A stretch of 64,000 nt of DNA from Xanthostigma xanthostigma. Taxonomy: Eukaryota; Arthropoda; Insecta; Raphidioptera; Raphidiidae. Location: positions 4,380,001 through 4,444,000 of the forward strand of contig OY754466.1 of NCBI GenBank assembly GCA_963575645.1, given 5' to 3'. Below, one piece after another: positions 10,837 through 21,954 of the stretch (position 1 is the first letter of the stretch; the number at the start of each line of letters is the position of its first letter). The translations under genes were made by a program, and so were the position numbers. The notes under the pieces were generated by a model. It had not been told where the DNA came from and ran no database searches. It worked only from the letters and a program-made list of their open reading frames with translations.

Positions 10837-11137
10837 AAAATAAATGTCGACCAATTTTTCTCAGACCAATATATTGACAAAAAATAAAAAATAACAAATC
10901 AATACAACATAAGATGACGTTTCATTCGTGTAATTAGATAATAATTAATAATTTAATACTAATTAATTTTTATATTTTTAGATTTTTCTGAAGAAGATCC
11001 AAAGCCGGATCGAAACGTCATCTTATGTTGTATTGATTTGTTATTTTTTATTTTTTGTCAATATATTGGTCTGAGAAAAATTGGTCGACAATTTTATTTA
11101 TTTGAAGAGTTCTATTCAGACGTTAATCAAAGATTTT
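10837..11137 (+). mobile_element. foldback retroelement FB1 copy 1
   Basis: Two inverted arms (about 10843-10935 and about 11012-11100) surround an AT-rich loop. The element is bounded by a 13-bp duplication AATTGACTATATT (10824-10836 and 11138-11150). The conserved right end 'gaagagttct...cagacgttaatcaaagatt' is shared with all FB1 copies. The right arm holds a hammerhead-like motif at 10988-11019; the left arm retains only its GAAACGTC end. Confidence 0.75.
10988..11019 (+). ncRNA. hammerhead-ribozyme-like motif
   Basis: CTGAAGA, then A, then stem GATCC/GGATC closing a 6-nt loop, then GAAACGTC. This matches the hammerhead order C-U-G-A-N-G-A, stem II, GAAA, (short stem III), U-H. There is one extra base between the first core box and stem II, and stem I is weak. 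Self-cleavage is untested. Confidence 0.4.
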
Positions 11138-11150
11138 AATTGACTATATT

Positions 11151-11988
11151 GTCATTTTATTGAGCAGATTTTTTTTAGATACACCCTATAATTCGATGAA
11201 TCGCGAATGCATTAGTTCAAAATCTTCCTTAAACTCCCCTTCTTCAAGTTCCTTGATATTTGTTAGTGTAAATAAGAATATATACATTTTTTTCAAAAGA
11301 GCAAACGCTGCAATAAAAGCTAACAACGACATAACTAGTACACGTGGCTCAGGCGTTCAACTCTGACAGAGCAAGTTGGTCTGAGTGTTATTGGTTTTTT
11401 TTGATTCCCTCTCCCACAGTCATAGTAATATGAGGTTTGGGAATGAGACTTTATTTAGTAAATATGCTCAGGTTTTCTTTTGTTGCCCCTGATAATAATA
11501 TTGTTATTTCCTGTAAGTATATACAAGCACGTTTTTCTAGTTTCTATATATACAACAGTGGTTCACAACCTGTTTTTGTTAACGAACAGCACTGCTCTTA
11601 AATTATAAGGCGTGTTTGATCAGCGGTTCGCAACCTTTTATATGGAAAGGTCACATAGTGGCAAAATGAAATAAAGCCGGACCGCATCAATACTAATATT
11701 ATAAATGCCAATGTAACTCTGTTCACAGAAATTTATCGCAAAATCACTATTATTGATATCCATATCTATTTAACATATTTAAGGCTACATATTTTAAGGT
11801 TATGACATAAAATAGTTGAATATTTAATAATAGGTATGGATAGCCTATAAAAACAGGTAATATTCAAGTAAATTAAAAAAAAATCATTATAAAAAACTGT
11901 ACAAAAATAAATGTATTATTATTATCGTAAAAATCAAAAAAAAAAATTCACCACATGTTAACCCCTTCGAATTTTGATAATATAATGT
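11151..11988. other. no gene; hAT-like end remnant
   Basis: CAGTGGTTCACAACCTG at about 11555 and 'gcggttcgcaacctttt' at about 11622 resemble the terminal repeats of hAT (Charlie-like) elements. No other feature was recognised. The frame at 11160-11366 has no domain. Confidence 0.35.
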
Positions 11989-12182
11989 ATTAAAGATTCA
12001 AAGAAATATTGAAAAAACCGTGTTTTTCGTTTTTAATTTTTTTCTCCTGCAAAAATGATTTTTTTTTCATGAAATTTTCAGGAGAATTACCTTTCTATAT
12101 CCTAAATAAGCTGTAATTTGCAGGAGAAAAAAATTAAAAACGAAAAACACGGTTTTTTCAATATTTCTTTGAATCTTTAAGG
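11989..12182. repeat. foldback, arms about 65 bp
   Basis: 'agattcaaagaaatattgaa' at about 11993 has its near-perfect complement ending at about 12180. The arms continue through 'ccgtgtttttcgtttttaat' and are separated by about 60 bp. No frame. Confidence 0.75.
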
Positions 12183-13834
12183 TTATGTGAAAAAGTTATA
12201 TTCATAAAAGTTGTAGATCCTTTTAATACCTACAACATTGCCATACAACATTTTTCGATTGGAGGTCAACTTTCGCCGGAAAAAACGAAAAACCGCGGCT
12301 GACCCCTAAAATGCACCCCCCACAGCCCTCCGGCCTTTTACGCATTTGCATTTTTGGTTTCTGTATTTCTGACGGCAGTTTCTTCCCTTCCTCATCATTC
12401 GTTTTCTGTTATTAATTTTGTCCTTGTCAAAAGCTAACTTCACTGATCTACTGATAAACAAATTTAAAAAAACATTGTTTCGGCAGGATTTTCGCAGGCA
12501 ACCTTAGCGATCTTTCTTAATTATGGTCTTAATTATCATCTCTAATTTTTTCGTTCGTCCACCTTATGACGACACATTTTCTGTAGCCGTCTCTTGGACT
12601 AAAAATTAATAACTGTAGTTTTTTATTGAAAATAGCTGTGCCAAGAAATTGAATGTCAACCAAATCAATTTTTCTTATTATTAATACATCATATTAACAA
12701 AATTCAAATTTCATTAGAAAACGCGATGAATAAAGATCGAGCCAAATCGGGATCTTAAACTATAAATGTTACACTTTTTGAAATTTCTGATACATCCTTT
12801 ACACACACACACAGACATATGCATTACCTATGTCGCGGTGATAAACAAAAGTATTTTCTTTGACAATTTCTGCGAACCTCGCGCCTAGAATACTAATCAG
12901 ATATTCTCTGTGATTGTCTTCCTTTCGGTTGTAACGGTCCAATAAGCATACAAGATATGTAATATATGGAAATAAACTTGAACATGTTCCACCTTCCTTA
13001 TGTTATTATGTAAAATTGTATTGCTTCCGTACGACGGGAATGGAACATTTAAATGTTGGCAATAATGTTGTTCCCATATACTTTAGTTTGCGGCGCTGAA
13101 TATAGGCGGCACTGATTTACAAGAAATTCAGGTTAATATCCTCAAAAATAAACAAGTTCGATTACGAAGCTTCACGCGTTGTATTGTAGGAACGCAATTG
13201 GTGTGATTAGAGATTATTGCTTATAGTGCGAGATCCGTTATTATAGAAATATATACCCCATCAAATAAAATAAGTTAACTGTAGCATTATTTAAACAAAA
13301 AACTATGGTTAGTAAGCAAAAATTAAACTTAATCTCATTTTAACAGTTTTTTTTTTGCTAAAAAACTACTGATAGAACTTTTTGCCATAATTAATGAAAG
13401 GTTATTAGAAGACATACCCTGTTTTAAGAAGTTAAAAATGTTTAAGTTCAACACTTCGCTAATTTTACAAAACGTTAAAGATTTTGAGGATTGGCATAAA
13501 GATATTAATTCTTTTGATAAGATTTTATGACAAAAGAACTTTTTGCAAGTAAGAACCTTTTGCCATAAAACAAATCAACAAAATTAATATATAGGTCGCC
13601 AAGGCAAAGTTAAATTATATTTAAGCAATGGCAACTAGACCTATCAATCTTTGCTGTAACATAGAACCATTTGCCATGTCAAAATTGACCAGAAAATCAA
13701 AATTTGAATAAAACATTCAGATAGCACCTTTTGCCATAAAACCACGGTGTTATTTGATGATGACAAAGATTATATGTTAGATAATATATTATACGTTGAT
13801 AAATCGCACATGGGTTGCCTAGCTAGATTAAATA
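12183..13834. other. no gene; recurring TTTTGCCATAA words
   Basis: No domain-bearing frame. Between 13370 and 13745 the word CTTTTTGCCATAA or a one-base variant recurs at irregular spacing (about 13377, 13556, 13665, 13727). Confidence 0.4.
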
Positions 13835-13966
13835 AATTCTAATTATCTTTTTTGGATCAACTTCCCCGATTTGTTAATCATAAAAATCGAACCTAAGATT
13901 TGTCTCATCTTAGGCTCGATTAACAAATCGGAGAAGTTGATCCAAAAAAGATAATTAGAATTTATT
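13835..13966. repeat. foldback, arms about 47 bp, nested inner stem
   Basis: 'attctaattatcttttttgg' at about 13838 is mirrored by its complement up to about 13963, with arms continuing through 'atcaacttc' and 'gatttgttaatc'. The loop holds a second stem, cctaagat/atcttagg. Confidence 0.75.
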
Positions 13967-14799
13967 TATCACAAATAAGATGTTACTAAGACAAATAAAC
14001 TCAAAGTACACAAAACACAACTATTTACAAGGTATGTTTATGTGGATGATCTATATTTATGTATAGAATCAAGAATCGGGAATATAATTCTTTCTAAAGC
14101 TATGAAGTAGTAAAAATTTTGGTTGTTCTGCAGGTCCGCAGCACTCATAGAGAAATCACCACTGGTTTCCTGTATATCCTCGTGACACGTGACTTAAATA
14201 ATTCATCGTTATCATTATTAATAATTTCATCCCCATTAAATTACAAATTCCATCCCCATTCCCAATCAAAGCAACCAGTGACAACAAAATCCACAATAAT
14301 GGATTTCGATTAATTAACAAAAAGAATATAAAACAGTGTAATAACGCCGTTAATTATTATTTTGACGCATCCTGAATACCAATATGTATAGGTTATGTTG
14401 TACAACAATGGTTTTGTGCGCATGCGCCACAAGGCTACATCCCGTGTATTGACGTGTCATTAGTCATTAGGTAACAATGAGACCTATACGTGTACCTATT
14501 ACATAATTAAATGATGTAAACAAATATATAAACAAAAAGTCAGCAGTGCTGAGGGATACAAGCTGACATATTATGGATTACAGTCGATTCCCACCGAAAT
14601 ATGCATTCCAGCATTCATTGTTTAAGGTAGTTCACTCGCGACAATCGTAAACAAACGTTTCGCGTAATAGTAAGTACCAAGCGTTAGATATTCGCCGTGC
14701 ATTTGTACCCAACACATCTAAAGTCCGCTACACACGAGGCTGGATTTGCCGCTAGGTTCCTTGCTAGATTTCACTACTAGTTGTCTAGCGCTGGTTTTC
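13967..14799. other. no gene seen
   Basis: The frame at 14119-14313 shows no domain. No repeat ends were recognised. Confidence 0.35.
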
Positions 14800-14803
14800 T
14801 TAA

Positions 14804-15810
14804 GGTAGTACCTCCACAACTGTCCAGTTAAAAAGTTTACGCTTAATACCCACATTATTGATATGATCGTTACTAAGACAGCAGACTATGTTTTTTTAAA
14901 GTGAGTGTACTACTATATCCTCTATATGAATACACACACACTATGACATATTATTTTGTGTGGAAATCGAGGAGTCTACAAAAGAAGATTTATAAAAAAA
15001 AGTGTTTGATAAAAAACTGAAAATTGCCACAGCTCTACGCGAGAAAAAAGAGTCAAATAATTTAACAACAAATAATGCTGAATCAGCCGAATCTAATCTA
15101 TGCGAGGGCACTCGCCTTGTTGAATTAAAAGTATTAGGCAAAAATTTAAGATGTTGTAAGTGTAAAGAAGTGCTTTGTCTTGACAATGTAGTTGAACAAC
15201 GTACTGGATTAAATTCAATCCTAAAAGTCATGTGTGAAAAATGTGTTGTAATAACAAAAGTTCGAACCGGAAAAATTCATGTTGCACAAATGAAAAATCC
15301 AAGCATTCTGACTTTAACACAGGCGCAGTAATATAAATAATTAGTACCTATTCAATAAAAAAAATTTCTTAAAAAAATTTAATCATTTCATATTTTCGCG
15401 CCTTTCTCTTTTGTTACACCGTTGCCACATAGTTTCCACGCGACCGTTCTCACAATCCTTCCACTGCAAATATTTGTCTAAATATGTTTTTCATTTTTAT
15501 TTTTTATTAAAACTACGTGGTAAATAATGTTTATATATTTTTTAAATTATTCGGAATATATTATTCTAACAAATATTAGTTTTTCATCAAGATGGTGAAA
15601 GTCCTTCAATTAAAAACAAAAAAAAAATGTCCTTTTCTCACGCTTTCCCTATGCTATATGTATAAAAAATGTCATTTTTAATTGCAATTATTTCATGTTC
15701 GGTATGGTAAATCGTTTTCAAATTTTAACAGAGTGTGTATTATGCATTTAATTACTTATATACCAAATTTCAAAGACTTCCTAAAATATTGAATTTGTGG
15801 AGGTACTACC
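14804..15810 (+). mobile_element. TTAA-flanked DNA transposon remnant (Kolobok-like?)
   Basis: Terminal inverted repeats GGTAGTACCTCCACAA (16 bp, perfect) at 14804 and ending at 15810, each bordered by TTAA (14800-14803, 15811-15814). TTAA duplications occur in piggyBac and Kolobok superfamilies. The Cys-rich ORF inside and the GG start favour Kolobok, but that is inference. Confidence 0.8.
15002..15331 (+). CDS. Cys-rich transposon-encoded protein, N-terminal piece
   Basis: An open frame of 109 codons inside the TTAA element. Residues about 38-80 contain paired cysteines, LRCCKCKEVLCLDN ... VMCEKC, resembling a treble-clef or zinc-ribbon module of the kind found ahead of transposase domains in insect TTAA elements. 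No DDE region follows, because the element ends 480 bp later. The frame begins at a GTG just after an in-frame stop. The overlapping frame (ATG at 14943) reads MTYYFVWKSRSLQKK and could be the original N-terminus joined by a frameshift. The true start is unresolved. Confidence 0.5.
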   Translation: MFDKKLKIATALREKKESNNLTTNNAESAESNLCEGTRLVELKVLGKNLRCCKCKEVLCLDNVVEQRTGLNSILKVMCEKCVVITKVRTGKIHVAQMKNPSILTLTQAQ

Positions 15811-16292
15811 TTAATTGCTATCATTTTAGAGATGTCAAACATTTTGAGAAACCAACACAAAAGCAGCTATTTTCTAGTTGGCATGGAAAAACATCTTCAT
15901 ATATATCTCGGGAGCAATGATACTCCAGTTTGCGTGACTGTTTTAAACTCGTTAGCGCTCGTTTTAACATAATTTTACTTACAAAAGGAGAGAGAAGTTG
16001 TCATATGAAGTCGACAGTAGTAGTACACTAGTATTGTACCTACATAATATTATATAGAGAACAAATAAAGCAATGAAACCAAAGACATAAACTATACTAT
16101 GTATCTTGCTATTTCAGTTCAGTGCTTTCATAAACACATTAAAACGATGACCGGTACTGTATCTGATTTTACGTCATAACGTTATACAATGTGTTCGTTT
16201 ATATAGGCCAGGAAAAATAGACTTTTGCCCTCAATTAATTTGTGGAAAGCTAGAAACTATTTTAATGTCTTTATCTATATGCAAAAAGAGTA
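15811..16292. other. no gene seen
   Basis: AT-rich, with no recognisable domain. The 15735-15920 frame overlaps the transposon end. Confidence 0.35.
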
Positions 16293-16775
16293 CAGGGGTA
16301 CCTCGACATACGAGTTTAATTCGTTCCGAAACCTTGCTCGTATCTTGAATTACTCGTATCTCAAAGTAAATTTCCCCATTCAAAACAATTGAACTACCAT
16401 TAATCCGTTCCAACCCCCAAAATGTCACCCCAGTTTGAATAATAAAAACGTATTTATAAATGACAAATATTTATTGTACAAAAACAAAAGAGAGAATGTA
16501 AAGAAATAAATTAGATATCCTCACTGGTCTTTGCCTTTTTCGCTACATTTTTCTCGCTTTCACCTGTAGGCCGTTTAGAAAAAAACATGTCCAAGGAGGT
16601 TTGTTTCTTCCTCCCTCTCAGAATGTTCCGGAAATGAGTTAGACAAGTGTCATTAAACCTGCTAAACCGAACTCGTATCTCGAATTTCGCTCGTAACTCA
16701 AAGCAAAAAATCACTCGCTCGCCGGCTGTATCTCGAAAAACTCGGTTGGGGCACTCGTATGTCGAGGTACCACTG
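16293..16775 (-). mobile_element. pogo/Tigger element, internally deleted
   Basis: Ends CAGgGGTACCTCGACATACG and its complement CGTATGTCGAGGTACCACTG, flanked by TA (16291-16292, 16776-16777). It carries the end of a transposase gene on the minus strand. Confidence 0.85.
16511..16680 (-). pseudogene. pogo-type transposase C-terminus with PIP box
   Basis: The minus-strand frame ends RGRKKQTSLDMFFSKRP, then an acidic/basic tail AKKAKTSEDI and stop at 16511. QTSLDMFF fits the PCNA-interacting consensus Q-x-x-L-x-x-F-F, a motif known at the C-terminus of pogo transposase. Upstream, the frame runs into the inverted repeat, so the DNA-binding and DDE domains are gone. Identity comes from the motif plus the TIR context. 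Confidence 0.65.
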
Positions 16776-16904
16776 TAATTTGAAGTTTTCATAAATTTTG
16801 TGCTTGTGCTCTAACCTCGAAATTATCGGATTATTTTTAGATCTTATCAGAAAATTTTACATCTACATAAATTACAGTAAAAACGATTCTGCGCCAAACG
16901 TTGT

Positions 16905-17110
16905 CTTATTTTTTAAGCGACTTCAAAAAAAGAGGAGGTTATATGTTCGACTGTATTTTTTGTTTTTTGTATGTCTGTCCGTCGATATCCTCGCTGTCTA
17001 TGAACCGATTTCGTTGATTCTTTTTTTATTCGATAGAGTATGTTTCAAAGTTGGTTCCATATAAATTTTAACAAAATCGGTTCAGCAACTTTTTAGAAAA
17101 GTAACCAAAA
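16905..17110 (+). repeat. common insect repeat (GACTTCAAAAAAAGAGGAGG type)
   Basis: 'cgacttcaaaaaaagagg', then 'ttcgactgtattttt', then 'tgaaccgatttcg'. The same repeat appears inverted at 28060-28325. No terminal structure was resolved. Confidence 0.45.
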
Positions 17111-17619
17111 TCAAAGAAATATTGCAAAAGTTGTAGTTGTCGGTGTGAACGTTGCTCTTCGGTGCCATTAGACACTAAAAAAGACCACTAAAAATTTAAA
17201 ATAAAAAACTTTAAAAAAACTTCTTTCAAAAAAGGCTTACTAAAAACGTAAAATAACGAAGCGCCTATTTAACTACTATCCCGTTTTATGTAGTACTTAG
17301 GCATATTAACTTGGTGCCGACCTCAATACTTTATTATTTTTAGGGACCCTTTTTTGAAGGAGGTTAAATTTTTTTTTTAATTACGTAAATGGGATATAAA
17401 AACAAATATATTATGTGGGTTGGCCCTAATCCGAAATGAAACATTAAAATCGCCAATATCAGTTATATTTTTTGTTCACTATCAAAGTACATCATTTATT
17501 CACGTCAGTAACAGGAAAATATTAATTTTTAATTTCATTTCAAAAGGTCCATTAATGATGAAATATTGGTCAATTACGAATTTGTACGTTTCAAAACATC
17601 TGTTTGTCTCTGCGAGTCC

Positions 17620-17715
17620 AAATGCGTCAGAAAGAGATGAACTGATTAACAGGAGTGCCACTGGGATCAGCCGCGAGTCCCCTACTGTTTACTGCATACA
17701 TTCTATATACGGCGT
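17620..17715 (+). pseudogene. LINE RT motif-B scrap
   Basis: One frame reads LTGVPLGSAASPLLFTAYIL before a stop, corresponding to the G-V-P-Q-G-S-x-x-S-P-L-L block of Jockey-group reverse transcriptases. Nothing else of the RT is readable. The overlapping longer frame at 17420-17827 is a shadow. Confidence 0.45.
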
Positions 17716-17794
17716 GATCGAAGCACTCGCTGTAAAAATTGCACATTACAAAAATTTTTCCATACCCTCAATATATTTTTCATCATACCTCGAT

Positions 17795-18110
17795 CGAAAG
17801 TATACATACTTTCGACATCAGTTGTAAGGCAGAAAGTCTAACATCGCATTGGTAGGATTACACGCACTGATGCGGGAAGTATGTACCTACGTTCGGGCGG
17901 CAGTAAAGAAAAAATTACCTATAAACTGTTGTTTAGATGTCGTTTCCATAGCAACCCTCTTACATTTTAGCTGATAGTCGTGAACAGCTGTCATTTATGT
18001 TTTTACGTATAAACTTAAAGCTGCTTGCTTGGAATTGATCTGTGTTTTTATGTAATTAATAAGTAATTAATTATTTAATGTATTTAATAAGCGTACTTAC
18101 GACCGAGGTA
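17795..18110 (+). repeat. dispersed repeat G copy 1
   Basis: Shares 'tgtaaggcagaaagtctaac', 'gatgcgggaagta' and 'gatgtcgtttccatagcaac' with inverted copies at 59675-59956 and 63400-63590. Its left edge (tcgatcgaaagtat) is the site into which a TA MITE inserted in the 59.9-kb copy. Confidence 0.6.
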
Positions 18111-18117
18111 TAAAGAA

Positions 18118-18238
18118 AAATAGTATACACCGCACTGGCCGAAAGTTTGTTAATCTTGTACTGCGCGGTCTCGGGTATCATGGCGCGCAGTGCAAGGATA
18201 TCAAACTTTTGGCCAGTGTGGTGTAATATACTATATTT
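18118..18238. repeat. foldback, arms about 50 bp
   Basis: 'atagtatacaccgcactggc' is mirrored by 'gccagtgtggtgtaatatac', with GC-rich inner arms (ctgcgcg/cgcgcag). A partial second copy of the loop side is at about 59635-59665, again beside repeat G. Confidence 0.7.
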
Positions 18239-18240
18239 CC

Positions 18241-18850
18241 ATTATTATTATTCAAATCCATTTCTGGGAAAGTCAAAATTGACATTTCAAAATTTTACGG
18301 TGTGTTTTCGTTTTGAAGTACCCTGAGTTCAAAAAACAATATTTCATCTCATGCGAGACGTAAAAAATAGCTCTTACAGTTACAAATTGCTTTAAATATT
18401 AGAATGATTGATTCAAGATATGTTACTCAGTTTGCCGCGAAAGTGGAAAGGTTCGGTGTTTGTATCCCGACGGTGATAATATATAAAATAAATTTGTCTA
18501 ATATAGCGACGTAACAATGGGTGTTACTTAACAATTGTAGCAAACAGTAGCTATATTTAGTGTTATTAATTTTTCCGAAATTTTGGTAAAAGTAACGAGA
18601 ACAAAGAAAGTGAACATATATTTTAAAATCGCCTGTATATCACGTAACAGTCGTTGGTTTTGACGTTTTATGTACTTAGTTATAAATTTGTAATAAAGTA
18701 AAACTACTGTTACATGCCTCGAATCAAAATTTTATTTTTGTTTTCTTTTTTCTTTTGTAAAAATGCCATTGTTTTCTGTTGACAGTCAAACATTTAATTG
18801 TTAACTTTTGTAGCAAAAGTTATAAAAGCTAGGTTTGTATAAAAATAATT
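18241..18850. other. no gene seen
   Basis: No domain-bearing frame. 'ggtgataatatataaaata' near 18472 resembles text near 1040, suggesting minor dispersed repeat material. Confidence 0.35.
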
Positions 18851-18852
18851 AA

Positions 18853-18978
18853 AGTCAAATCTTTGATTAACGTCTGAGTAGAACTCTTCAAATAAATAAA
18901 ATTGTTGACCAATTTTTTCAGACTATATTATATAGCCTGAAAAATTGGTCGATAATTTTATTTATTTATTTTATAGTC
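18853..18978 (-). mobile_element. foldback retroelement FB1 copy 2 (minimal)
   Basis: Retains the conserved FB1 end (minus strand: gaagagttctactcagacgt) and the arm 'ccaattttttcagactatat' with its complement, about 10 bp apart. The central region with the hammerhead-like motif is deleted. Confidence 0.6.
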
Positions 18979-19472
18979 ATTGTACAGTGAATTTTGACTT
19001 AAGGTAGTTACTGTTCAGAATTAAATGAATCTTGGCATATTAGTATATTTTAATAAGATGATCAACCACCTAAAATTTCAAAAAGCTACAAAGAACCAAA
19101 AGGAAGTAATTAATATTAAACGTTTTTTGCCTGAACTTTATGAGAAATCATAGATTTTATTAAATTTCACAAAAAGTACCGTTCATATTTCAATGAATTT
19201 TATATCAACAGAAAGAAAAAAAAAATGTTCAAACATTTTGATACTTTAAAAATTGAGGTTCAGAGCTGTGATAAGATTAATGAGCAAAAATGTACTTTTT
19301 ATCTCGTTATTTATTATATGTGGCTACTCTGCCATTTTAAAAACACACGTATAAAACTTATAACTATAGCTTTTTACGCAAGTTTTTTACGTGGCGTTGT
19401 CAAATCTAAATACTACGTAAGTCAAATGTGCCTGAGCACACATTTGATACTTGTGGTATCGACAGTACTACT
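18979..19472. other. no gene seen
   Basis: AT-rich. The 19225-19632 frame overlaps the hAT MITE and is not supported. Confidence 0.35.
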
Positions 19473-20075
19473 TAGTGATGTGTCCACACGACTCTTTATT
19501 GGGAACTGGCTCCGTGCGCTCTGCTCACTAAAAAGAGTCACTCAAAGGAGCGACACTAGACAGTACGCACTACAGAAGAGTGCAGACTGCAGAGGTGTGT
19601 ACTGTCATCATGCATGCTCAGGAGTCACGTAGCATTGCATAGCACAATACACACTTAGCTCTGAGCTCATTTTAATATGATTCTGATCTTATATTATTCG
19701 CATTTCGGATAAACTATAAAGTATAATAAAAGCTTAACAACAATAATGTTTATTGTTACAATATTATATATTTGTCAACGACGTCAATGTGAATGGTTTA
19801 AGTCACTGTAAGCTTAGTACTATTCCACTTACAGTGTGTCATTCAACATTAAATGACTCAGCAAAGATAACTCCGTACGTGCAAAATTCACTAGTGCCTC
19901 TGTGGCCTGTGCTGTGTGCGCTCTGTAAATGTGCGAATGCAACAGTACAGAACAGCTCAGCACAGAGCAATGGCGCTCGGAGTGAGTCATTCACAAAAAT
20001 AAAAGAGCGAGTCGCTCCGCTCCGAGAAAGGAGTCATTCATTATGGACGACTCGCTCAGGAGCGACACATCACTA
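19473..20075 (+). mobile_element. hAT MITE, family H copy 1
   Basis: Terminal repeats TAGTGATGTGTC and GACACATCACTA, with an 8-bp duplication GTACTACT/GTACTACC (7 of 8) on the flanks, as hAT elements make. Copy 2 is inverted at 60846-61464. The open frames at 19225-19632 and 19753-20076 are repeat shadows. Confidence 0.85.
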
Positions 20076-20648
20076 GTACTACCACCTTAACTTGGAGTTA
20101 GAAGGACGTAATGTGTCGATTTAGTTTTTCTGTTGTCGAAGGGACGCCGATCAGAAATTATTGTGATTCACCTCGTGCATCACTTCCGGTTCCTGTCCAC
20201 ATATAAAGCTCACGGAGTGTAACGCATTCGTCATAAAACAAGTCACACGAAACCAAAGGACCGCCAACTGTTAATATGAACACATAACTTGTTTCACGGC
20301 TCATTTAATACAGAGTCCGTCTCAAAGGCTTTAAATTACGTAACTCAAAAAGTCGTTTCGTTTTTTTTTTATACACGTCCTCAAATAAACTAATTCGAAT
20401 CACTCTTAAACTTGTAAATAACGACTGTAATTATAGAAAATAGAATAGAAGCAGGATCGTATCGACAATTTCTGCCCCGGTTCGAAAAAATCGTAGATCC
20501 TGGGCTGCTGACAACGGCCTTCTGGGCGTGTCAATGAGCCTTTTTCATGAAGTACGAAAAATCACTCACTAGTAGCGCTAGTAGTTCGGTAGGGACAAAC
20601 ACTGTCAAATCCCCATATAAACACACATTAAAGTGTACTTGAAAAAAA
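20076..20648. other. no gene seen
   Basis: No recognisable frame. Directly precedes the SAP-like exon. Confidence 0.35.
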
Positions 20649-20807
20649 ATGTTTTTAACAGAAGATGATGTTCCTGGAGCAAAACTAAAATTTGCAACTG
20701 TAAAAGATAACAATGTAGTAACATTAAAACGTTGGCTTGCGTGTCGTAATTTAAAAGTATCTGGAAAAAAAAATGAACTAATAGACAGGTTAGTATGCAG
20801 ACTCTAG
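20649..20807 (+). pseudogene. SAP-domain protein fragment (transposon-associated?)
   Basis: ATG at 20649 opens MFLTEDDVPGAKLKFATVKD, then VVTLKRWLACRNLKVSGKKN, then ELIDR. The pattern 'L..WL.CR.L..SGKK.ELIDR' is a SAP DNA-binding helix-extension-helix. CAG|GTTAGT at 20788 could be a splice donor; reading through gives six more residues and a stop at 20807. In insects such SAP N-termini often belong to multi-copy, transposon-like genes with YqaJ-type nuclease domains (family knowledge). No downstream domain was found here, so it is either a lone first exon or a relic. Confidence 0.5.
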
Positions 20808-21103
20808 TAAAATATTAGCGATAAATTCAAACTGTAATAAGAGAAATTGAAAATAATTATAATTTCAGATTTATTTCCAAATGAAATATGAATCAAAAAT
20901 ATATGGTAATAAAATAAATTTAATTAAATATAATAAATGAATATAATTTAATAAAAGATTGAGGTTATATCTCATTCTAATCAATGGTAATAAACTGTCA
21001 AAAATTTACTATTCATTTTTTATTCATTTAATTAATTTTAAAAATAATTTCGATAACATATGTAAAAAAACTCGGGTCGCAGTGCGAAACCCTGCCGACA
21101 ATA
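20808..21103. other. no gene seen
   Basis: AT-rich sequence following the SAP-like fragment. Confidence 0.35.
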
Positions 21104-21597
21104 TAGTGTATTTGCTTTTATAAGCAGTGTGGCTCTATTCTATGAACTTAACTTTGTTTTTGGACAAAATAAAAAAAATTACCCCTTAATACACCCCTTA
21201 AAACAACATTTTTGTACTTAATTTCAATACTATATACCAATTTAACATCTGTACCAAATTATATATACCCTTCAGTATGTAAATCCATATCAATAAACTT
21301 GCGTTTTCATAAAATTTGTAAGTCCGGTTCTGTCGGGCCGATTTTATTAAAATTTTAGCAGCACATTTCAATAATTATTAAAGGGTTAAATTTCAAATTT
21401 GAAACGATTCTGAGAATTTTTTCGGTATATTTGGGCCCAAAAACATTTTTCAACCCCTAAATACTCCCCTTAAAATGGCCCGATCGGGCCCATTTTAAAT
21501 AGGCTTCTTGCGATGATGGATTCCAACATGTGGACCAAATTTCATTTAAATCGATTAAGTCTGTCGAGAGTTATCGTGGTCACACATATATATATAA

Positions 21598-21628
<31 letters not shown>

Positions 21629-21766
21629 CATATATATATAAACATTTCCAAAAATGGTGCCAAACTTCTTAGAAAGTTATGAAACGTCGAGAAATTTTGG
21701 TCCGACCCCTAGGTCCCGCCATCCGACCGACGCCAATAGTGTAAGTGCCTTATGGCAAATACACTA
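21104..21766. mobile_element. possible TIR element
   Basis: TAGTGTATTTGC at 21104 and its perfect complement GCAAATACACTA ending at 21766. The flanks do not show a clear 8-bp duplication, so hAT origin is only possible. It contains an AT-dinucleotide run at about 21588-21640. Confidence 0.35.
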
Positions 21767-21954
21767 ATGATGACTCTCAGTGATAAGTTTATCAGTTCAA
21801 AATTTTTTTTATTTCAGATTTATATTTTTAAATAATAAAATAATATCACGTAAATAACATTGGTTGGCATGTAAATATTTTATGTTTGTCCCTACTACTA
21901 GTGCTGCCTCTCTTGACACTTTCGCTGCACTATTCTCAGGAAAAAGGCTCATTA

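Noticed and set aside
17420..17827. 135-codon frame as a gene
   Set aside because: The recognisable RT motif in this stretch is in a different frame, and the frame runs into repeat G.
19225..20076. Two frames of 135 and 107 codons
   Set aside because: They lie over a hAT MITE that also gives a frame in its inverted copy at 60875-61168. Frames follow the repeat, not a gene.
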